Shown here in pieces: positions 13,060 to 16,767 of a stretch of 16,767 bases of DNA; position 1 is the stretch's first letter; each line of letters starts with the position of its first letter. Position numbers and translations under genes: made by a program. This DNA comes from CALWRM01 sp050309765 (GTDB lineage: Bacteria; Bacillota; Clostridia; Christensenellales; UBA1750). The stretch spans positions 1 to 16,767 of the forward strand of contig JBNRMU010000094.1 in NCBI GenBank assembly GCA_050309765.1, given 5' to 3'. A model generated the notes under the pieces. That model worked only from the letters and a program-made list of their open reading frames with translations. It had not been told where the DNA came from and did no database searches.

Positions 13060-14127
13060 GTGTGCGAAAAGATCAGAGGCAAAAAGCCCAACAGCACCCA
13101 GATCGCCGAGCTCGCGGGCGTTTCGCGCAGCACCGTCAGCCGCGTGATCAACGGCTATCCCAACGTAAATGAAGAAACGCGCCGCCAGGTGCAGGACACC
13201 ATCAAAAAGTACGGCTACTATCCGTCCCTGCCCGGCCAGATGCTGGCGGGCAAGCCGGTCAAGTGCATCGGCCTGTTCTGGGTTTCCATCGGGCCCGTGT
13301 CCGGCGACAGCCTGTCCAGCTTCTTCATCACCTCCACCATCGAGAGCGCGGCAAGCCTGGGCTATGTGGTTTTGACCTGCATCGTGGGCGATCTGGACGA
13401 TCCCCGCGAGGCCGAACGCCTGCGCAGCGTGTTTTACCAGGGCCGCATCGACGCCGGCATCATCATCGGCGCCCGCGGGCACGAGCCGGCCATCGAGCAG
13501 CTCTTATCCGACGGCATGACCGTGGGCCTGTTCGACTGTGCGCCGGACGAGGACCCCGCGCTGTATCCCGGCCGCTTCGTTGCCAACTTTGAGGCCGAAA
13601 CGGGCGAAATGGCCATGGATCATCTCATCTCCCTTGGCCACAGGCGCATCGCCGTGATCGACGGCGATCTGACCCGTTACTCCTGCCTGTGCCGGCACAA
13701 CGGCTTTGTCCGCAGCCTGGAAAAGCACGGCATTTCCCTGCCGAAGGAATGGTTCCTCGGCGGCAGCGGGCCGGAATACATCACCCCTGCCGGCGGCTAC
13801 CAGGCGGCAAGGCAGCTTTTTTCCCTGCCCGGGGAAAGGCCCACCGCCCTTTGCTGCACCAACGACGCCTGCGCCCTTGGCGCCTACCAGGCCATCAAGG
13901 AGGCCGGCCTTACCGTTGGCAAGGACATCTCCGTGATCGGCATGGACGGCGACATTTCCAGCTCCGGTGCCGAACCGCCGCTGACCACTTTCGACTTCCA
14001 CTTCGGCGACATGTTCCGCTCTTTGGTTACGCGCATCATCCGCACCTTGGAGGGCGAAAGGAACATTCCCCGCCTGGAAACGAGCAAAAGCTATTTTCTC
14101 GATCGTGAATCCTGCAAAAGGCTGTAA
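13060..14127 (+). CDS. LacI family transcriptional regulator
   Basis: This 355-residue LacI/GalR-family regulator binds DNA as a dimer and responds to a sugar or sugar acid. The N-terminal helix-turn-helix is clear: STQIAELAGVSRSTVSRVIN (about 12-31), followed by a hinge near PSLPGQMLAGK (about 55-65). A periplasmic-binding-protein-like effector domain occupies the rest, with the family-like segments MDHLISLGHRRIAVIDGD and PTALCCTNDACALGAYQAIKEAGL. It starts at GTG 13060, preceded by GGAGGG with 8 bases of spacing; no ATG is near. Its position between a divergent GH105-type hydrolase and a co-directional propeller gene 45 bases downstream suggests that it controls both, probably with an oligosaccharide-derived uronic acid as effector, and perhaps itself. 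Effector and operator are not proven. Confidence 0.93.
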   Translation: MCEKIRGKKPNSTQIAELAGVSRSTVSRVINGYPNVNEETRRQVQDTIKKYGYYPSLPGQMLAGKPVKCIGLFWVSIGPVSGDSLSSFFITSTIESAASLGYVVLTCIVGDLDDPREAERLRSVFYQGRIDAGIIIGARGHEPAIEQLLSDGMTVGLFDCAPDEDPALYPGRFVANFEAETGEMAMDHLISLGHRRIAVIDGDLTRYSCLCRHNGFVRSLEKHGISLPKEWFLGGSGPEYITPAGGYQAARQLFSLPGERPTALCCTNDACALGAYQAIKEAGLTVGKDISVIGMDGDISSSGAEPPLTTFDFHFGDMFRSLVTRIIRTLEGERNIPRLETSKSYFLDRESCKRL

Positions 14128-14172
14128 ATACCGGAACACACATTCTATATTGTTCAGAAAGGAAGCATCGCT

Positions 14173-15054
14173 ATGAAAGTGCTCGAACAGCATCGTCCCG
14201 CCCAGTACCGCAAGACCCTCTCGTACCTGAGCATCGTGGACATCGAAACCGGCGCGGTCACCGTGATCAAAGAATTCGACCACTGTGTGGAGGCCCCCAA
14301 CTGGATGAAGGACGGCAAGACCCTTCTGTACAACGACTGCGGGCACATCTGCCTGATCGATATCGAAACCGGCGCCATTCGCACCGTGGACACCGGCTAC
14401 TGCGACCGCTGCAACAACGACCACGTGCTCTCCCCGGATGAAAAATACCTGGGCATCAGCCACGGCACCGTGGAGGACGGCCAGTCCCGCGTGTATGTTG
14501 TGGACCTTGAAAACGGCGGCGCGCCGCGCCTTGTCACCCCCATCGCGCCCAGCTATCTGCACGGCTGGTCGCCGGACGGCAAGACCCTGGCCTACTGTGC
14601 CGAGCGCAACGGCAACTTCGACATCTATACCATTCCCGTAGAGGGCGGCGTGGAAACCCGCCTGACCGACGCCCCCGGCCTGGACGATGGCTCCGAATAC
14701 AGCCCCTGCGGAGAGTATATCTGGTTCAACTCCGTGCGCACCGGCAACATGCAGGTCTTCCGCATGAAGGCCGACGGCAGCGAGCAGACCCAGATGACCT
14801 TTGACGACAAAAACAACTGGTTCGGCCATGTCTCCCCCGACGGCAAGCTGGTTTCCCTCATCTCCTATGATCCCAAACAGGTGGCCGCGGGCGACCATCC
14901 GGCCGACAAGGATGTGGAGATCCGCCTGATGAACGCCGACGGCAGCAACTTGCGCACCCTGCTCAAGCTTTTCGGCGGCCAGGGCACCCTGAACGTCAAC
15001 TCCTGGGCGCCGGACAGCAAGCGCCTGGCCTTCGTTTCCTACGACAGAAAGTAA
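14173..15054 (+). CDS. Cytoplasmic TolB-like beta-propeller protein (PD40 repeats)
   Basis: This 293-residue protein is built of PD40/WD40-like beta-propeller blades. SPDGK-type repeats are seen near residues 87, 133, 177, 221 and 280, with a sixth degenerate one near 46. It has no signal peptide, unlike periplasmic TolB, so the common label 'Tol biopolymer transporter' would be misleading. Conserved-looking stretches that are not generic blade sequence are YLHGWSPDG (128-136), NWFGHVSPDG (215-224), DHPADKDVEIRLM (241-253) and LFGGQGTLNVNSWAPDS (266-282). With His130, His219 and His242 these could form a catalytic or metal site. Family PL22 oligogalacturonate lyases are cytoplasmic propellers of about 390 residues, and a distant relation is possible but unproven. 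AAAGGA precedes the start by 10 bases. The LacI-type gene lies 45 bases upstream, so the two are probably one operon. Confidence 0.85.
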   Translation: MKVLEQHRPAQYRKTLSYLSIVDIETGAVTVIKEFDHCVEAPNWMKDGKTLLYNDCGHICLIDIETGAIRTVDTGYCDRCNNDHVLSPDEKYLGISHGTVEDGQSRVYVVDLENGGAPRLVTPIAPSYLHGWSPDGKTLAYCAERNGNFDIYTIPVEGGVETRLTDAPGLDDGSEYSPCGEYIWFNSVRTGNMQVFRMKADGSEQTQMTFDDKNNWFGHVSPDGKLVSLISYDPKQVAAGDHPADKDVEIRLMNADGSNLRTLLKLFGGQGTLNVNSWAPDSKRLAFVSYDRK

Positions 15055-15068
15055 ACCCGCCTTTGCAA

Positions 15069-15110
15069 GGGGCGCAGGGCCGCTTAGGTCCCGCGCCCCT
15101 TTTTGTTTGC
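15069..15110 (+). terminator. Intrinsic terminator after the propeller gene
   Basis: GGGGCGC-A-GGG (15069-15079) pairs with CCC-GCGCCCC (15090-15099), with one unpaired A, and is followed by TTTTTGTTTGC. It ends the LacI-type/propeller transcript. Its T tail overlaps the -35 box of the next promoter. Confidence 0.88.
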
Positions 15111-15134
15111 ATTTGGCCTTGAATCTGGTATGAT
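15107..15134 (+). promoter_or_regulatory. Promoter of the methyltransferase gene
   Basis: TTGCAT (15107-15112), a 16-base spacer and an extended -10 TGG-TATGAT (15126-15134) start within the tail of the upstream terminator. The implied leader is about 40 bases and contains a hairpin at 15148-15168. Confidence 0.65.
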
Positions 15135-15147
15135 AAGAAAAGCATCC

Positions 15148-15168
15148 GCGCGGGAAGGGATCCCGCGC
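15148..15168 (+). promoter_or_regulatory. Leader hairpin next to the methyltransferase ribosome site
   Basis: GCGCGGGA (15148-15155) and TCCCGCGC (15161-15168) form a perfect 8-bp stem with a 5-base loop, ending two bases before the GGGAGG ribosome site (15171-15176). There is no T tract, so it is not a terminator. It could protect the mRNA 5' end or modulate ribosome access. Confidence 0.5.
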
Positions 15169-15180
15169 CCGGGAGGTACC

Positions 15181-15903
15181 ATGCAAAGCTATCGGGACCT
15201 GGCAAGCCTGTATGACCTTTTGATGGACGACGTGGATTACGACGCCTGGCTTGCCTTTTATCTGAACAACTGCCCCGGTCTTGCCCCGGGCAGCCGCGTG
15301 GCGGACGTCGCCTGCGGCACGGGCGCGTTTGCGCTGCGCCTGGCAAAAATGGGCTATAAGGTCACGGGCGTGGATATTTCCGAAAGCATGCTGCGCCGCG
15401 CCCAGGAAAAGGCCCGCACAGCGGGCGTTTTCGTGCAGTTTGCCCGCGAGGACATGCAGCGCCTTGCCCTGCCGCATCCGGTGTCCATGATCCTTTGCGG
15501 CTGCGACGGGGTCAATTACCTGCTAACGCGGGCGGCGCTTTTGCGCTTTTTCTGCGCCGCTTACGAAAACCTTCTGCCGGGCGGAAGGCTGCTTTTTGAC
15601 CTTTCTTCTTACGAAAAGTTTCTCTCCATGGACGGCCAGCTCTACGGCGAGGACCGCGAGGAAGTCAGCTACCTCTGGTTCAATTCGCTGGACAAACAAA
15701 GCCGCCGCCTGACCATGGATTTGAGCTTTTTTGTGTGCGAAAAGGACGGGCGCTACAAAAAATTCAGCGAGCGCCACGTACAGGCGGCGCACGATAAGGA
15801 GCTGCTCCTTCCCCTTTTGCAGGAGGCAGGCTTCAGCAAGGCGGAAACGCTCTGCGGCCCCCTGGAAGGCCGGCTGTACTTCCTGGCGCAAAGGGGCGCA
15901 TAA
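15181..15903 (+). CDS. Class I SAM-dependent methyltransferase
   Basis: This 240-residue Rossmann-fold methyltransferase is of the Methyltransf_11/25 type. Motif I is VADVACGTGAF (40-50), VTGVDISESMLRRAQ (about 61-75) holds the acidic residue (Asp65) that binds the SAM ribose, and FAREDMQRLALPHPVSMILC (about 83-102) covers motifs II-III. LLPGGRLLFDLSS is the post-catalytic strand. The C-terminal part (YLWFNSLDKQSRRLTMDLSFF onwards) is a beta-rich extension common in Firmicutes relatives. ATG 15181 follows GGGAGG by 4 bases; a longer in-frame version starting at 15103 would include the terminator tail and promoter and is rejected. The substrate is not recognisable. Hsp33 follows 42 bases later on the same strand, so the two may be co-transcribed. 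Confidence 0.9.
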   Translation: MQSYRDLASLYDLLMDDVDYDAWLAFYLNNCPGLAPGSRVADVACGTGAFALRLAKMGYKVTGVDISESMLRRAQEKARTAGVFVQFAREDMQRLALPHPVSMILCGCDGVNYLLTRAALLRFFCAAYENLLPGGRLLFDLSSYEKFLSMDGQLYGEDREEVSYLWFNSLDKQSRRLTMDLSFFVCEKDGRYKKFSERHVQAAHDKELLLPLLQEAGFSKAETLCGPLEGRLYFLAQRGA

Positions 15904-15945
15904 AAACACAAAACCCTGCGGAAAGGATGGCGTAATCACCTGAGT

Positions 15946-16767
15946 ATGGATACGATCTTGCATGTTGAACTGGAAATGGGCCAGGCGCGGGCCTTGGTGG
16001 CGGTGAGCACGGAGCTTGCCAAAGAAGCGCAAAGGATCCATTCCCTCTCGCACACGGCCTCGGCGGCCCTGGGCCGCGCCCTGACCGGCGCCGCCATGCT
16101 GGGCTGTTTGCAGAAAAACGAAACCGACCGGCTGACCATGACCTTCCGCGGCGACGGGCCCTTATCGCCCATCGTCTGCGTGGCGGATGGAACGGGCCGC
16201 GTCAAGGGCTGTCTGGAAAACGGCGATCTGGAGCTGCCCCTAAAGCCCAACGGCAAGCTGGACGTGGGCGGCGGCGTGGGCCGCATCGGCCGGCTGACCG
16301 TGGTGCGCGACCTGGGCCTGCGCGAGCCCTATGTGGGCCAGACCAATCTTGTCTCCGGCGAGATCGCCGAGGACATCACGCTGTATCTGGCCTCCTCCGA
16401 ACAGACCCCCTCCCTGGTGGCGCTGGGCGTGCGCCTGGAAAAGGGCGTCGTGTGCGCGGCGGGCGGCGTGCTGGTACAGCCCCTGCCCGGCTGCACGGAG
16501 GCGGTTCTGGAAAAGATCGAGGCCCTCTCGCCCGCGCTTTCCGCCCTGTCGGACAAGGTGCAGGCCGAGCCGGACGCCTACAAATTGACGGATGGGCTGT
16601 TTTCCGCCTTCGACCACGAGGTGTTGGAGGCACAGTACCCCAAGTACCTTTGCGACTGCTCCCGCGAGCGCATTGAGCGCGCGCTGATCTCCATGGGCAG
16701 GGAGGAGCTTGAAAGCATGGCGCGCGAACAGCACGGCGCACAGGTGAGCTGCCACTTCTGCAACAGC
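15946..16767 (+). CDS. hslO: Hsp33 redox-regulated chaperone, 3' end cut by window
   Basis: The open frame gives 274 residues of Hsp33, a cytoplasmic holdase chaperone that is inactive when reduced and zinc-bound and is switched on by oxidation of its cysteines plus unfolding. N-terminal domain motifs match well: SLSHTASAALGRALTGAAMLG, FRGDGPLSPIVCVADGTGRVKG, VVRDLGLREPYVGQTNLVSGEIAED, then SSEQTPSLVALGVRLE. The C-terminal redox switch is present: CDC (Cys236, Cys238) and CHFC (Cys269, Cys272), almost at the residue numbers known for E. coli. The window ends two residues later; probably 10-25 residues are missing. I use ATG 15946, although the nearest ribosome-like sequence, GAAAGGA, is 18 bases upstream, so start assignment is less certain than identity. 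It lies 42 bases behind the methyltransferase gene. Confidence 0.95.
   Translation, partial: MDTILHVELEMGQARALVAVSTELAKEAQRIHSLSHTASAALGRALTGAAMLGCLQKNETDRLTMTFRGDGPLSPIVCVADGTGRVKGCLENGDLELPLKPNGKLDVGGGVGRIGRLTVVRDLGLREPYVGQTNLVSGEIAEDITLYLASSEQTPSLVALGVRLEKGVVCAAGGVLVQPLPGCTEAVLEKIEALSPALSALSDKVQAEPDAYKLTDGLFSAFDHEVLEAQYPKYLCDCSRERIERALISMGREELESMAREQHGAQVSCHFCNS

Noticed and set aside
14128..14172. Separate promoter for the propeller gene (TATATT at 14146-14151)
   Set aside because: No acceptable -35 box at the right distance; co-transcription with the regulator gene is simpler.
13504..15477. A 657-codon open frame on the minus strand across the regulator, propeller and methyltransferase genes
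   Set aside because: It is antisense to three well-supported genes with clear families. Its product is rich in Ala, His, Gly and Val without any domain, which is the usual shadow of GC-rich coding sequence.
1..16767. CRISPR arrays, tRNA or rRNA genes, transposases, integrases, toxin-antitoxin or phage genes
   Set aside because: None seen: no regularly spaced repeats, cloverleaf sequences, terminal inverted repeats with transposase, or small gene pairs of known type. Compositional change is limited to short A/T-rich promoter islands.

Overview
The window reads as an ordinary chromosomal stretch from a GC-rich Bacillota, most likely a gut-type Clostridia (for example Christensenellales or Oscillospirales relatives). 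This is inferred from strong AAGGAG/GGAGG ribosome sites, TTGACA/TATAAT-type promoters, many intrinsic terminators and Firmicutes-type gene families (PepV-like dipeptidase, SWIM+SNF2 protein, AIM24 protein, Hsp33). No rRNA or tRNA gene, insertion sequence, phage gene or CRISPR array is visible, so the taxon cannot be fixed.

Layout. 1-118: possible 5' end of a leftward gene running off the window. 222-803: flavin-reductase-like protein. 1094-1771: AIM24-family protein with its own promoter and terminator. 1935-2417: flavodoxin, again a single-gene unit. 2641-3837: GT4 glycosyltransferase, convergent with a leftward block made of an M20 dipeptidase (7181-5775), mannonate dehydratase (5722-4745) and an acidic lipoprotein (4605-3928). 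7404-10508: large SWIM+SNF2 helicase-like ATPase. 10633-11778: cation diffusion facilitator. 11846-12832 (leftward): GH88/GH105-type unsaturated-uronyl hydrolase, divergent from a LacI-family regulator (13060-14127) that is followed 45 bp later by a cytoplasmic TolB-like beta-propeller (14173-15054). 15181-15903: SAM methyltransferase. 15946-end: Hsp33, cut by the window edge a few residues after its last zinc cysteine.

How the genes fit together. Two parts touch uronic-acid metabolism: mannonate dehydratase (glucuronate/mannonate branch) and the GH105/LacI/propeller group, which looks like a small regulated unit for cytoplasmic breakdown of pectin- or glucuronan-derived oligosaccharides. Hsp33, flavodoxin and the flavin-reductase-like protein are redox-linked but lie in separate transcription units. 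The rest are housekeeping or solitary genes.

I found no convincing new multi-gene system. The most interesting leads are the propeller protein of unknown activity beside GH105, the variant SWIM finger on the SNF2 protein, the cation transporter with an apparent doubled cytoplasmic domain and a non-zinc-type metal site, candidate operators in three intergenic regions, and an 11-base terminator tail shared by three independent terminators.
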